Positions 39,231-48,340 of a stretch of DNA of 64,000 nt are shown here, piece by piece (the first letter of the stretch is position 1; each line of letters starts with the position of its first letter). The DNA is from Dechloromonas denitrificans (GTDB taxonomy: Bacteria; Pseudomonadota; Gammaproteobacteria; Burkholderiales; Rhodocyclaceae), in the NCBI RefSeq assembly GCF_001551835.1, contig NZ_LODL01000035.1, positions 484,093 through 548,092 on the forward strand. Direction: 5' to 3'. The position numbers were made by a program, and so were the translations under genes. The notes under the pieces were generated by a model. The model saw only the letters and a list, made by a program, of their open reading frames with translations. It had not been told where the DNA came from and did not search any database.

Positions 39231-40952
39231 ATGACGAACTCAAGTAACTTGCCGGAAATGAGCAATAGCCCTCTCGATAACGATGAGATGCTGCTGGTTC
39301 TCCAGCAGTCTCTGACCAAAAAGCGCGTGCTGATCGTTGATCGCCATTCGCCGGCCCGGGATTCGCTGCGCCTGATGCTGGGTGCGCTCGGCGTGACGGC
39401 GGTACATGGCGCCGGCAATTCGGCCGAGGTGATCCGCCAGGTCAAGAGCAACCGTTTTGACGTCATTTTGTCCGACTTCGTGCTCGACGACGGGCGCGAC
39501 GGGCAGCAATTGCTGGAAGAGCTGCGCCACGCCCATCTGATTCCGCTGTCGACGGTCTATTTGATCATCACCAGCGAACGGGGCTACACCAATGTCGTGG
39601 CGCTGGCCGAATTGGCGCCGGACGATTACCTGATCAAGCCGTTTACCGCCGAGCAGTTGCAGGCCCGGCTGATCAAGGCGATCTACAAGAAGCACGTGCT
39701 GCGCAAGATCTACGAGCAGATCGAGCGCGGCGCCCTGCAGGAAGCGATTGCCGCCTGCGATCGGGTGATCCAGCAGCAGCCGCTCTACATGTACGACGCC
39801 CTGCGTTTCAAGGGCGAACTGCTGCATACGCTGGGCCGGACCCACGAGGCCGAGGAGGTGTTTCGCCGGGTGCTCGAAGGCCGCGTCGTGCCCTGGGCGA
39901 AGATGGGGCTGGCGACGGCGCTGCGCGACCGCGGCGCGCTCGACGAAGCCGAGCAACTGGCCGAGCAGGTGACGACGGAGGCGCCGAACTACCTGTCGGC
40001 CTACGACTTTCTCGCCTCGGTACACGAGGCCAAGGGCAAGCTGCAGGCGGCGCAGCAGGTCCTGCAAAAAGCAGCCGATGCCTCGCCGCACAATACGCTG
40101 CGCCAGCGTCTGGTGGGCGACACGGCGGCCCGCAACAAGGATTTCCTGGCGGCGGAAAAGGCCTATGGCAAGGTGATCGACCGCAATCGCGGCTCCAGCC
40201 TGCGTTCGGTCGATGATTTCGCCAATCTGTCGCGGGTGCTGGTCGAGCGCGGCGATACCACCGCCTCGCGCAAGATCGCCACCGAAATGAAGCGCGAATG
40301 GCGTGGTGACAAGCAGGCCGAACTGGCGGCGCTGGTCACCGAGAGCCTCTGTCTCGATCTGGAAGGGGCGCCGGAAAAGGCGCGGGCCCTGGTCGACCAG
40401 GCGCTCGAGCTGCAGCAGCAGGTCGAGGTCGAGGGCGCCGACAAGGGCAAGCCTGTCTCGCAGCGGCTGGCCATCGATCTGGCCCACGCCTGCTACGCCA
40501 GCGGCAAGGCGGAGGCGGGGCAGAAGATCATGCGCCAGGTGGCAGCCGAGAATCATGAAGACCCGCATCTGATCGAGCACATCACCAGCGTTTTCGAGAA
40601 AACCGGCCAGCCGGATGCCGGCAAGGCGCTGCTCGACCAGGTCAACAAGCAGATCATCGATCTCAACAACAAGGGCGTGCTGGCGGCGCGCAACGGCGAT
40701 CTGGAAGGCTCGGTGCAATTGCTGATCCAGGCTGCCGAACAGGTGCCCAACCTGCAATTCCTGGTCAATACCGCGAAGGCGATTTTCACCCTGATGGACC
40801 AGAAAGGCTGGGATGCCGAACTGGCGGCGCGCGCCGTGGATTACCTGGTACGCGCCCAGCGCAAGGATCGCAAGAGCCCGAAAGTCGCCTCGGCGCGCGA
40901 ACTGTATGTCGCCGTCGCCAAGCGCCACGGCATCGCACCCGAACTGCTGTAG
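39231..40952 (+). CDS. Response regulator with C-terminal tetratricopeptide-like repeats
   Basis: A receiver domain (KKRVLIVDRHSPARDSLRLM, phospho-acceptor Asp in VILSDFVLDDG, Ser in IITSERGY, Lys in LIKPF) followed by about 400 residues of helical TPR-like repeats (AIAACDRVIQQQPLYMYDAL, RTHEAEEVFRRVLEG, GALDEAEQLAEQVTTEAPNY). There is no DNA-binding or enzyme domain, so the output is probably protein interaction. Three in-frame starts exist (TTG 39201, ATG 39231, ATG 39258) and none has a clear ribosome site; I use 39231. It follows the GGDEF-EAL gene by about 95 bp and may be part of its pathway. Confidence 0.85.
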   Translation: MTNSSNLPEMSNSPLDNDEMLLVLQQSLTKKRVLIVDRHSPARDSLRLMLGALGVTAVHGAGNSAEVIRQVKSNRFDVILSDFVLDDGRDGQQLLEELRHAHLIPLSTVYLIITSERGYTNVVALAELAPDDYLIKPFTAEQLQARLIKAIYKKHVLRKIYEQIERGALQEAIAACDRVIQQQPLYMYDALRFKGELLHTLGRTHEAEEVFRRVLEGRVVPWAKMGLATALRDRGALDEAEQLAEQVTTEAPNYLSAYDFLASVHEAKGKLQAAQQVLQKAADASPHNTLRQRLVGDTAARNKDFLAAEKAYGKVIDRNRGSSLRSVDDFANLSRVLVERGDTTASRKIATEMKREWRGDKQAELAALVTESLCLDLEGAPEKARALVDQALELQQQVEVEGADKGKPVSQRLAIDLAHACYASGKAEAGQKIMRQVAAENHEDPHLIEHITSVFEKTGQPDAGKALLDQVNKQIIDLNNKGVLAARNGDLEGSVQLLIQAAEQVPNLQFLVNTAKAIFTLMDQKGWDAELAARAVDYLVRAQRKDRKSPKVASARELYVAVAKRHGIAPELL

Positions 40953-41090
40953 CGCCCGGCCGGGCCCGCAGCAACATTTTGCAACCATTTGGCCGGCGGC
41001 CTGGTTCATCCGTTTTTCTAGACGAACGTTATTCGTAGGAGCAGAGTCATTGCCATATGGCAGTGCGTGCCGAATAGTCAGGAGTTCGTC

Positions 41091-43346
41091 ATGTTCCGTT
41101 CGATGCGTTTTATCCTTGCCTGGCTCGCCGTGTTCGGCACGGCGCTGGCGCAGGCCGATCCGCCGGCCCGGGTCGGCCGGCTGGCCCTGGTTGAAAATGA
41201 GGTCAATTTCCGCGTTGACCGCAGCGATGCCGGTGGCCCGGCCAGTATCAACTGGCCGATCAGCAGCGGCGCCGAAGTGGATACCGAGCGCCGCGGCCGG
41301 GCCGAAATCTGGATCGGGGCCACCGCCTTTCGGCTGGCCGGCAGCAGCGAACTGCGTTTCCCGGTGGTCGATGATCGGCAGATCAGTGCGCAACTGCTGC
41401 GCGGCACGCTGACCGTCAGCATTCTCGAGCGCGAGCAGAGCGACGAGGTCACAGTGCAGACGCCGGAAGGCCGGGTCAGCTTCGCCGGTCCCGGCCGCTA
41501 CCGGATCGATGTCCAGGGTGACCATAGCGAACTGACCTCCCAGGCCGGGCGGGCCAGCTTCGACGATGGCGAGCGCCGCCAACTGGTCGAGGCCGGCGAG
41601 AAGGCCAGCTTTTACGGCGGCGGACGGATGCAGATCGAAAACTATGAAGGGCCGGATGCCTTCGATCGCTGGGTTGCCGCCCGGGAAAATGCCGCGCTGG
41701 CCAAGGCCGGGCCGCGTCACGTTTCGCCGGCGATGACCGGTTACCAGGACCTCGATGCCTATGGCGACTGGCAATCGCAGCCCGATTACGGCGCGGTCTG
41801 GTATCCGCGCGCCGTCGCCGACGACTGGGCGCCCTACCGCTTCGGCCGCTGGGTGTGGATCGCACCGTGGGGCTGGACCTGGGTCGACCGGGCACCGTGG
41901 GGCTTTGCCCCTTTCCATTACGGGCGCTGGGTGCAGGTGCGCGGCCGTTGGGGCTGGGTGCCCGGCAGCTATGTCGCCCGCCCGGTCTATGCGCCGGCGC
42001 TGGTCGCCTGGATCGGCAACCCGGGCTGGAGCGTCAGTTTCAGTTTTGGCAGTGCGCCGGCCGTCGGCTGGTTCCCGCTGGCACCGCGCGAAGTCTATAT
42101 CCCGGGCTTCCGGGCTTCACCGACTTACGTTCGCCAGATCAACGTGACCCATATCCACGATGTGACGATCATCGACCGCGCCGTGCGCAACGGGCCGCCC
42201 AGAGCCTATGCCTACCGCGACCAGCCGCGCGCGGTGACCGTCGTGCCGGCCCGGAACTTCCGCGAAGGGCGACCGATCACGCCCCGCGAACTGGGCCGTC
42301 ACGACCAGCGTGAACTGGCGCGGGCGCCGCAGGCCAGAGCCGTCCCTGACAGCACCTGGCTGCCTCGGCCGACGCACGAGGAGCGTCGAGAAGTCCCCGG
42401 CGGGCGCGCCAACGAGGGGCGGCCCAGCCGCGATGGGGCACCGCTGATGCGGCCGCCGGCCAACGAGCGACTGCCGGACGGCCGCCGCGACGACCCGCAG
42501 CGCATGGAAATGCAGCAGCGTGAAGCGCAGCAACGGCAGGAAATGCAGCGGCGGGACGCCGAGCAGCAGGAAGCTCGCCACCGCGATCAGCAGCGCACGG
42601 AAATGCAACAGCGCGAGGCGCAGCAAAAGCAGGAGATGCAGCGCCGGGACGCCGAGCAGCAGGAAGGCCGGCGCCGCGACCAGCAGCGCATCGAAATGCA
42701 ACAGCGCGAGGTGCAGCAAAAGCAGGAAATGCAGCGCCGGGATGCCGAGCAGCAGGAAGGCCGGCGCCGTGACCAGCAGCGCATCGAAATGCAGCAGCGC
42801 GAGGCGCAGCAAAAGCAGGAGATACAGCGCCGGGAGGTCGAGCAGCAGGAAGGCCGGCGCCGCGACCAGGAGCGCATCGAAATGCAGCAGCGCGAGGCAC
42901 AGCAAAAGCAGGAAATGCAGCGCCGGGACGCCGAGCAGCAGGAAGGCCGGCGCCGCGACCAGGAGCGCATCGAAATGCAACAGCGCGAAGCGCAGCAAAA
43001 GCAGGAGATTCAGCGCCGGGACGTCGAGCAGCAGGAAGGCCGGCGCCGTGAGCAGCAGCGCATGGAAATGCAGCAGCGTGAAGCGCAGCAAAGGCAGGAG
43101 ATACAGCGCCGGGACGCCGAGCAGCAGGAAGGTCGGCGCCGTGACCAGCAGCGCATGGAAATGCAGCAGCGCGAGGCACAGCAAAAGCAGGAAATGCAGC
43201 GCCAGGAGGCGCAACAGCAGGAGGCCCGCCGCCGTGATCAGCAGCGCATGGAAGCGCAGCAGCGCGAGACGCAACAAAGGCAGGAGCAGCGTCCTCCCGA
43301 GTCGCGTGGCGGTAATCGCGAGGGGGGCGAGCGCGGCCCGCGCTAG
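41091..43346 (+). CDS. FecR/DUF6600 secreted protein with long Gln/Arg/Glu repeat tail
   Basis: A 751-residue exported protein. The ATG at 41091 follows AGGAG; the signal peptide FILAWLAVFGTALAQA precedes the mature part. Residues about 25-190 form a FecR-like beta domain (VTVQTPEGRVSFAGPGRYRI). A Trp-rich DUF6600 region follows (FGRWVWIAPWGWTWVDRAPW, RWGWVPGS). From about 470 the tail is eight near-identical 31-residue repeats rich in Gln, Arg and Glu (consensus RIEMQQREAQQKQEMQRRD then AEQQEGRRRDQQ), predicted as an uninterrupted charged helix. Such FecR proteins may sit in the envelope and bind peptidoglycan or other polymers; no function is proven. Confidence 0.8.
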   Translation: MFRSMRFILAWLAVFGTALAQADPPARVGRLALVENEVNFRVDRSDAGGPASINWPISSGAEVDTERRGRAEIWIGATAFRLAGSSELRFPVVDDRQISAQLLRGTLTVSILEREQSDEVTVQTPEGRVSFAGPGRYRIDVQGDHSELTSQAGRASFDDGERRQLVEAGEKASFYGGGRMQIENYEGPDAFDRWVAARENAALAKAGPRHVSPAMTGYQDLDAYGDWQSQPDYGAVWYPRAVADDWAPYRFGRWVWIAPWGWTWVDRAPWGFAPFHYGRWVQVRGRWGWVPGSYVARPVYAPALVAWIGNPGWSVSFSFGSAPAVGWFPLAPREVYIPGFRASPTYVRQINVTHIHDVTIIDRAVRNGPPRAYAYRDQPRAVTVVPARNFREGRPITPRELGRHDQRELARAPQARAVPDSTWLPRPTHEERREVPGGRANEGRPSRDGAPLMRPPANERLPDGRRDDPQRMEMQQREAQQRQEMQRRDAEQQEARHRDQQRTEMQQREAQQKQEMQRRDAEQQEGRRRDQQRIEMQQREVQQKQEMQRRDAEQQEGRRRDQQRIEMQQREAQQKQEIQRREVEQQEGRRRDQERIEMQQREAQQKQEMQRRDAEQQEGRRRDQERIEMQQREAQQKQEIQRRDVEQQEGRRREQQRMEMQQREAQQRQEIQRRDAEQQEGRRRDQQRMEMQQREAQQKQEMQRQEAQQQEARRRDQQRMEAQQRETQQRQEQRPPESRGGNREGGERGPR
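42501..43289 (+). repeat. 93-bp tandem coding repeats, eight full and one partial
   Basis: Units begin at 42501, 42594, 42687, 42780, 42873, 42966, 43059 and 43152, with a partial ninth at 43245. Each encodes 31 residues in frame. Copies differ at only a few bases, mostly synonymous or Glu/Asp, Lys/Arg, Met/Ile changes, which suggests recent unequal exchange. It explains the long open frames on the opposite strand here. Confidence 0.95.
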
Positions 43347-43431
43347 GCAGGGGTTGCCAAGGGAAAATCGGAACGCGGGTCGACTGCTGGACCCGGTTAA
43401 AAGGCCATTTTTCCGGCCGGCAATACGGCGC

Positions 43432-44196
43432 TCAGTGCTGCTTGTGGCCCAGCCCGAGGTAAGCCTCGATGACGCGCGGGTCGGCCGCCAGTTGCTGGCT
43501 CGGCCCGGCCAGCGAGACTTCGCCGGTTTCCAGTACGTAGCCGTAGTCGGCGATCTGCAGCGCGGCGCGGGCGTTCTGCTCGACGAGCAGGATGGCGACG
43601 CCGGTCTTCTTCAGTTGGCCGATGATGCGGAAGATTTCCTTGATGATCAGTGGCGCCAGGCCGAGGCTCGGTTCGTCGAGCATCAACAGCTTCGGCTTGG
43701 CCATCAGGGCGCGGCCCATGGCCAGCATCTGGCGCTCGCCGCCGGACAGCGTGCCGGCCAGCTGGCTGCGGCGCTCTTCGAGGCGCGGGAACAGTTCGAA
43801 GACTTCGTCCATCGTCTCCATCTGGTCGCGGTGGCCGGTCCGGTAACGGTCGAAGGCGCCGAGCAGCAGGTTGTCCTCGACGCTCATTTCGGCGAACAGT
43901 TCGCGTTTTTCCGGGACCAGCGTCATGCCCTGGCGGACCAGGGCCTCGACTTCACGGTCGCGGCCCTGCCGGTGGCCCATGTAGACGATCTCGCCATCGG
44001 CCGGCAACAGGCCCATCAGCGCCGCGAGCAGCGTCGTCTTGCCGGCGCCGTTCGGGCCGATGACGGTGACGATGTCGCCGCGGCGGATGGTCAGGCTGAC
44101 TTCGTGCAGCGCCTCGACCTTGCCGTAGGCGACGCGCAGGTTTTTGACGTCGAGGATGACTTCGTGGTCATGCAGGTGGGGAGGGGTGATGTTCAT
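43432..44196 (-). CDS. livF: ABC transporter ATP-binding protein LivF
   Basis: A 254-residue ATPase of a branched-chain amino acid-type (HAAT) importer. Walker A GPNGAGKTT, signature LSGGERQMLAMGRALM, Walker B LLMLDEPSLGL, then VEQNARAALQIADYGYVLE, the LivF form. Last gene of the liv cluster, 2 bp after the fused livMG gene. Confidence 0.95.
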   Translation of the reverse strand: MNITPPHLHDHEVILDVKNLRVAYGKVEALHEVSLTIRRGDIVTVIGPNGAGKTTLLAALMGLLPADGEIVYMGHRQGRDREVEALVRQGMTLVPEKRELFAEMSVEDNLLLGAFDRYRTGHRDQMETMDEVFELFPRLEERRSQLAGTLSGGERQMLAMGRALMAKPKLLMLDEPSLGLAPLIIKEIFRIIGQLKKTGVAILLVEQNARAALQIADYGYVLETGEVSLAGPSQQLAADPRVIEAYLGLGHKQH

Positions 44197-44198
44197 GC

Positions 44199-45956
44199 TT
44201 ATTCCACGCCGCCGAGATAGGCTTCAAGAACTTTCGGATCGCGCTGCACGTCTTCCGGCACGCCTTCGGCGATCTTCTCGCCGAATTCCATGACGACGAC
44301 GCGGTCGGCCAGGCCCATGACGAAATCCATGTCGTGCTCGACGAGCAGGATGCCCATGCCTTCGCTGCGCAGCTTCTTCAGCAGTTCGGCCAGTGCCTGC
44401 TTTTCCTTGTAGCGCAGGCCGGCCGCCGGTTCGTCGAGGAGCAGCAGGCAGGGGTCGGACGCCAGGGCACGGGCGATTTCGACGATGCGCTGCTGGCCGA
44501 GGGCGAGGCTGCCGGCAGCGTCGAACATGTGCTCCTTCAAACCGACCCGCTCGATCTGGCGCGCTGCTTCGGCGAGCAGCCGGTTTTCCTCGGCGCGGTC
44601 GAGGCGCAGCGCGGCGGCCAGCACGCCCTTGCTGCCGCGCAGGTGGGCGCCGATGGCGACGTTTTCGAGGACCGACATCTGGCCGAGCAGACGGACGTGC
44701 TGGAAGCTGCGGCTCATGCCGCGGCGGGCGACGTCGCGCGAGACGAGGCCGGCGGTCGACGTGCCGAGAAAGGCGATTTTGCCCTCGCTCGCCGGGTTGA
44801 CCGCCGAAATGCAGTTGAACATCGTGCTCTTGCCGGCGCCGTTCGGGCCGATCAGCGCCATCACCTCGCCGGCTTTGACGGAGAGCGACATGTTGTTGTT
44901 GGCGACCAGGCCGCCGAAGCGCTTGGTCACTTCGCTGGCTTCGAGCAGCACGCGGCCGGCCTCGCTGGCCGGTCGTTTCGGCAGCGCGGCCGCCTGCGGC
45001 ATGGCGCGCTGCAAGCTGCGTTCCGGCAACAGCCGGAGGATCACCGGCCACAGGCCGTCGCGCGCCTTCTGCAGGATCAGCACCATCGCGATGCCGAACA
45101 CGATGATCTCGAAATTGCCGCTCTGGCCGAGGATCTGCGGCAGCCAGTCCTGCAGCCACTGCTTCAGGATGGTGATCAGGCCGGCGCCGAGCACGGCGCC
45201 CCAGACGTGGCCGACACCGCCGACCACGGCCATGAACAGGTATTCGATACCCTGAGTGATCGAGAACGGCGTCGGATTGACGAAGCGCTGCAGGTGGGCA
45301 TAGAGCCAGCCGGAAATGCTGGCCAGCAGCGCGGCGATCAGGAAGATGACGATCTTCGTGCGCGGCGTATTGACGCCCATCGCCTCGGCCATCACCGCCC
45401 CGCCCTTCAGGGCCCGGATGGCGCGCCCTTGGCGAGAATCGAGCAGGTTGCGAATGCTGACGATGGCGAGCAGCACGACCAGCCAGATCAGGTAGTAGAA
45501 CTCGCGGCCCGACTTCAATTCCCAGCCGAACAGCGAGACGGCCGGGATGCCGGTGATGCCGGTATGGCCGCCGAGGAACTCGACATTGCCGAACAGGAAA
45601 TACAGGCTGATACCCCAGGCGATGGTGCCGAGCGGCAGGTAATGGCCGCCCATGCGCAGCGTGATGAAGCCGAGGAAAAGCGCAACGGCGGCGGTGACGG
45701 CGAGGCCGATCAGCAGCGTGGTCCACGGCGAGAAGCCGTGCGTCGTCGTCAGCCAGGCCGTGGTGTAGGCGCCGAGGCCGACGAAGGCGGCCTGCCCGAA
45801 GGAAGTCAGGCCGCCGACGCCGGTCAGCAGCACGAGGCCGACGGCGACGATGGCGTAGAGGCCGATGTAGTTGAGCAGCGTGACGTGGAATTCGGGCAGC
45901 AGCAGCGGGCCGACGCCGAGCAGCGCGATGAAGATGGCGAGCGGGAGGTGGCGCAT
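44199..45956 (-). CDS. livMG: Fused ABC permease-ATPase LivM-LivG
   Basis: A 585-residue fusion of two importer subunits. Residues about 1-310 are the LivM permease (LTGVGGLTSFGQAAFVGLGA, YLFMAVVGGVGHVWGAVLGA) with some eight membrane helices; after a linker (about 320-340) the LivG ATPase begins with LLEASEVTKRFGGLVA, has Walker A GPNGAGKST, RSFQHVRLLGQMSVLENV, signature LALGQQRIVEIARAL and Walker B LLLLDEPAAGL. The two parts are in one frame with no stop or slip. The start ATG at 45956 overlaps the livH stop by 1 bp (TGATG). Transport subunits fused this way are less common than separate ones. Confidence 0.92.
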   Translation of the reverse strand: MRHLPLAIFIALLGVGPLLLPEFHVTLLNYIGLYAIVAVGLVLLTGVGGLTSFGQAAFVGLGAYTTAWLTTTHGFSPWTTLLIGLAVTAAVALFLGFITLRMGGHYLPLGTIAWGISLYFLFGNVEFLGGHTGITGIPAVSLFGWELKSGREFYYLIWLVVLLAIVSIRNLLDSRQGRAIRALKGGAVMAEAMGVNTPRTKIVIFLIAALLASISGWLYAHLQRFVNPTPFSITQGIEYLFMAVVGGVGHVWGAVLGAGLITILKQWLQDWLPQILGQSGNFEIIVFGIAMVLILQKARDGLWPVILRLLPERSLQRAMPQAAALPKRPASEAGRVLLEASEVTKRFGGLVANNNMSLSVKAGEVMALIGPNGAGKSTMFNCISAVNPASEGKIAFLGTSTAGLVSRDVARRGMSRSFQHVRLLGQMSVLENVAIGAHLRGSKGVLAAALRLDRAEENRLLAEAARQIERVGLKEHMFDAAGSLALGQQRIVEIARALASDPCLLLLDEPAAGLRYKEKQALAELLKKLRSEGMGILLVEHDMDFVMGLADRVVVMEFGEKIAEGVPEDVQRDPKVLEAYLGGVE

Positions 45957-46996
45957 CACTCTTCCTCCTCCTCGATATGCTTGGAGGTCAGCGAGCGCCA
46001 GAGCAGTACCGGGATGATCAGCGTGAACACGATGACTTCCTTGAAGGCGCTGGCGTAGAACGACGAATAGGATTCGAGCAGGCCGACCAGCACGGCGCCG
46101 AGCGCGGCGACCGGGTAGGAGGCGAGGCCGCCGATGATGGCGCCGACGAAGCCCTTGAGGCCGATCAGGAAGCCGGAGTCGTAGTAAATGGTGGTGATCG
46201 GCGCGATCAGGATGCCGGAGAAGGCGCCGATGGCGGCGGCCAGCGTCAGGCACAGCTTGCCGGCCAGTACCGGCGGAATGCCCATCAGGCGGGCGCCGGT
46301 GCGGTTCATCGCGGTGGCGCGCAGCGCCTTGCCGTAGATGGTCCGTTCGAAGAAGAAGTAGAGGCCGATGATCAGCGAGGCCGAAGCGACGACGACGAGG
46401 ATGGTCTGGCCCTGCAGCGGGGCGCCGGCCAGTTCGAAGCTGAGTTCGGTGAACGGCGGCGTGCGCGAGCCTTCAGCGCCGAAGAAGAGCAGGCCGAGGC
46501 CGATCATCGCGACGTGGATGGCGACCGAGACGATGAGCAGCACGAGTACCGAGGCGCCGGCCAGCGGCTGGTAGGCGACGCGGTAGATCATCGGCCCGAG
46601 CGGGACAACGAGCAACATCGAAATGACGACCTGCGCCGCCAGCGGCAACTGCGTCGGCGGCATTGCGAAGAGACCGGCGGCGGCGAGCAGCGGCAGGCCG
46701 ATATTGAAAATCAGCAGCGGCGGCAGCTTGGCGAAACGCCCCTCGCGGACCAGACGGATGCCATCGAGCACAGCCACCGTGCAGCCCAGCGCCAGCAACA
46801 GCCAGACCGTGCCCGGTACCTTGCCAGCCTGCAGGCTGGCAAGGGTCAGCGCGCCGTAGGCGACGAACTCGCCCTGGGGAATGAAGATGACGCGGGTGAC
46901 GGTGAAAACCAGCACCAGCGCGAGGGCCAGCAGCGCATAAATGGCACCATTGGTGATGCCATCCTGGCCGAGCAGCAGGAGAATTTGGAGGTCCAT
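45956..46996 (-). CDS. livH: ABC transporter permease LivH
   Basis: A 346-residue inner-membrane permease. N-terminal [37 protein letters not shown], the [16 protein letters not shown] cytoplasmic loop that contacts the ATPases, and [20 protein letters not shown] are typical of LivH. It ends EEEEE and overlaps livM by 1 bp. It is somewhat longer than the usual 290-310 because of an extra hydrophobic pair near 60-120. Confidence 0.93.
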   Translation of the reverse strand: MDLQILLLLGQDGITNGAIYALLALALVLVFTVTRVIFIPQGEFVAYGALTLASLQAGKVPGTVWLLLALGCTVAVLDGIRLVREGRFAKLPPLLIFNIGLPLLAAAGLFAMPPTQLPLAAQVVISMLLVVPLGPMIYRVAYQPLAGASVLVLLIVSVAIHVAMIGLGLLFFGAEGSRTPPFTELSFELAGAPLQGQTILVVVASASLIIGLYFFFERTIYGKALRATAMNRTGARLMGIPPVLAGKLCLTLAAAIGAFSGILIAPITTIYYDSGFLIGLKGFVGAIIGGLASYPVAALGAVLVGLLESYSSFYASAFKEVIVFTLIIPVLLWRSLTSKHIEEEEE

Positions 46997-47087
46997 AGAT
47001 TACCGGTAACGGCAGCGCCGGCCGCCCCGCAAACCGTGCATCAGGCACGGCCGGGGGCGGATTGGGGAGCGGCGCGAGGCAGCTGAA

Positions 47088-48227
47088 TTACTTGATGAGT
47101 TTCCAGGTGTTGTTTTCGATGGTGACCATGACGCGGGCGCGCTGGTCATAACCCTGGTGATCGTTGGCCGACATGTTGAAGATGCCATGCGCGGCCGGCA
47201 GGTTCTTGGTGCTTTCGATGGCATCGCGCAAGGCCTTGCGGAATTCCTTGGTGCCCGGCTGGGCCTTCTTCAGGGCGACCGGGATGGCGTTCTGCAGCAG
47301 CACGCCGGCATCCCAGGCGTGGCCGCCGAAGGAGCTGACGCTGCCCTTGCCGTGGGCGGCTTCGTACTTGGTGACGTATTCCAGCGCCGATTTCTTGACC
47401 GGGTTGTCGTTCGGCAACTGGGCGGCGACGACCATCGGGCCGACCGGCAGGAAGGCGCCTTCGACATCCTTGCCGCCGACACGCAGGAAGTCGTTGTTGG
47501 CAACGCCGTGCGTTTGATAGATCAGGCCCTTGTAGCCTTTTTCCTTCAGGGCCTTCTGCGGCAGGGCGGCCGGGGTACCGGCGCCGCCGATCAGGATGGC
47601 GTCCGGCTTGGCGGCCATCACCTTGAGAATCTGGCCGGTCACCGAGGTGTCGTTGCGCTGGTAGCGCTCGCTGGCGACGACCTTCAGCTTGCGGGCTTCG
47701 GCGATCTTGGCGAATTCCTTGAACCAGCCTTCGCCGTAGGCGTCGGCAAAGCCGATGAAGGCGACGTTCTGAACGCCCTTGTCGGTCATGTGCTGGACGA
47801 TGGCGGTCGCCATGTGGGCGTCGTTCTGGGCCGTCTTGAAAACCCACTGGCGCTTGGCGTCCATCGGTTCGACGACGATCGCCGAGCCGGCCATCGAAAT
47901 CAGCGGCGTTTCGTTGTCGACCGCGACATCCATCATGGCCAGCGAATTCGGCGTGGTGGTCGAGCCGATCATCACGTCGACCTTGTTCTCGCCGATCAGC
48001 TTCTTGATGTTCTTGGTCGCGGCGGTCGGGTCGGTCGCATCGTCGAGCACGATGTAATTGACCTTCTGGCCGCCGATCGTGGTCGGCAGCAGGGCAATCG
48101 TGTTCTTCTCCGGGATGCCGAGCGAGGCGGCCGGGCCGGTGGCCGACACGGAAACGCCAACGTTGATGTCGGCCAGCGCAGCGGTGGATACGGTGGCGAG
48201 AACGGCGAGGGTCAGTTTCTTGAGCAT
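47088..48227 (-). CDS. livK: ABC transporter periplasmic binding protein (LivK type)
   Basis: A 379-residue secreted binding protein. The start is the ATG at 48227 (MLKKLTLAVLATVSTAALAD), with signal cleavage after ALA. The mature part DINVGVSVSATGPAASLGIP, IGSTTTPNSLAMMDVAV, FIGFADAYGEGWFKEF, and HAWDAGVLLQNA is the peripheral-binding fold of branched-chain amino acid, amide or aromatic acid importers. The substrate cannot be read. It is first in the liv cluster, 91 bp before livH. Confidence 0.92.
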   Translation of the reverse strand: MLKKLTLAVLATVSTAALADINVGVSVSATGPAASLGIPEKNTIALLPTTIGGQKVNYIVLDDATDPTAATKNIKKLIGENKVDVMIGSTTTPNSLAMMDVAVDNETPLISMAGSAIVVEPMDAKRQWVFKTAQNDAHMATAIVQHMTDKGVQNVAFIGFADAYGEGWFKEFAKIAEARKLKVVASERYQRNDTSVTGQILKVMAAKPDAILIGGAGTPAALPQKALKEKGYKGLIYQTHGVANNDFLRVGGKDVEGAFLPVGPMVVAAQLPNDNPVKKSALEYVTKYEAAHGKGSVSSFGGHAWDAGVLLQNAIPVALKKAQPGTKEFRKALRDAIESTKNLPAAHGIFNMSANDHQGYDQRARVMVTIENNTWKLIK

Positions 48228-48340
48228 GGTCTTATCCCGGAAAAAGAAACACAAAAGGGTAAAAAATCGAAGGGCGGAAGTCTACCACGCGCCGCCCCTG
48301 CTGCTGCCCCGGGCGGTCGCGTCAATGCTGCCGGCCAAAT

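Noticed and set aside
39240-41918. An 892-residue minus-strand open frame
   Set aside because: It spans the reverse of the TPR response regulator and the FecR gene, crossing an intergenic gap, with no family motif.
42117-43277. Leu- and Ala-rich minus-strand frames resembling membrane proteins
   Set aside because: They are the reverse complement of the 93-bp Gln/Arg/Glu repeats; the hydrophobic look comes from the repeat composition.
42501-43289. CRISPR-like regular repeats
   Set aside because: The units are contiguous, in frame and coding, without spacers, so this is a protein repeat.
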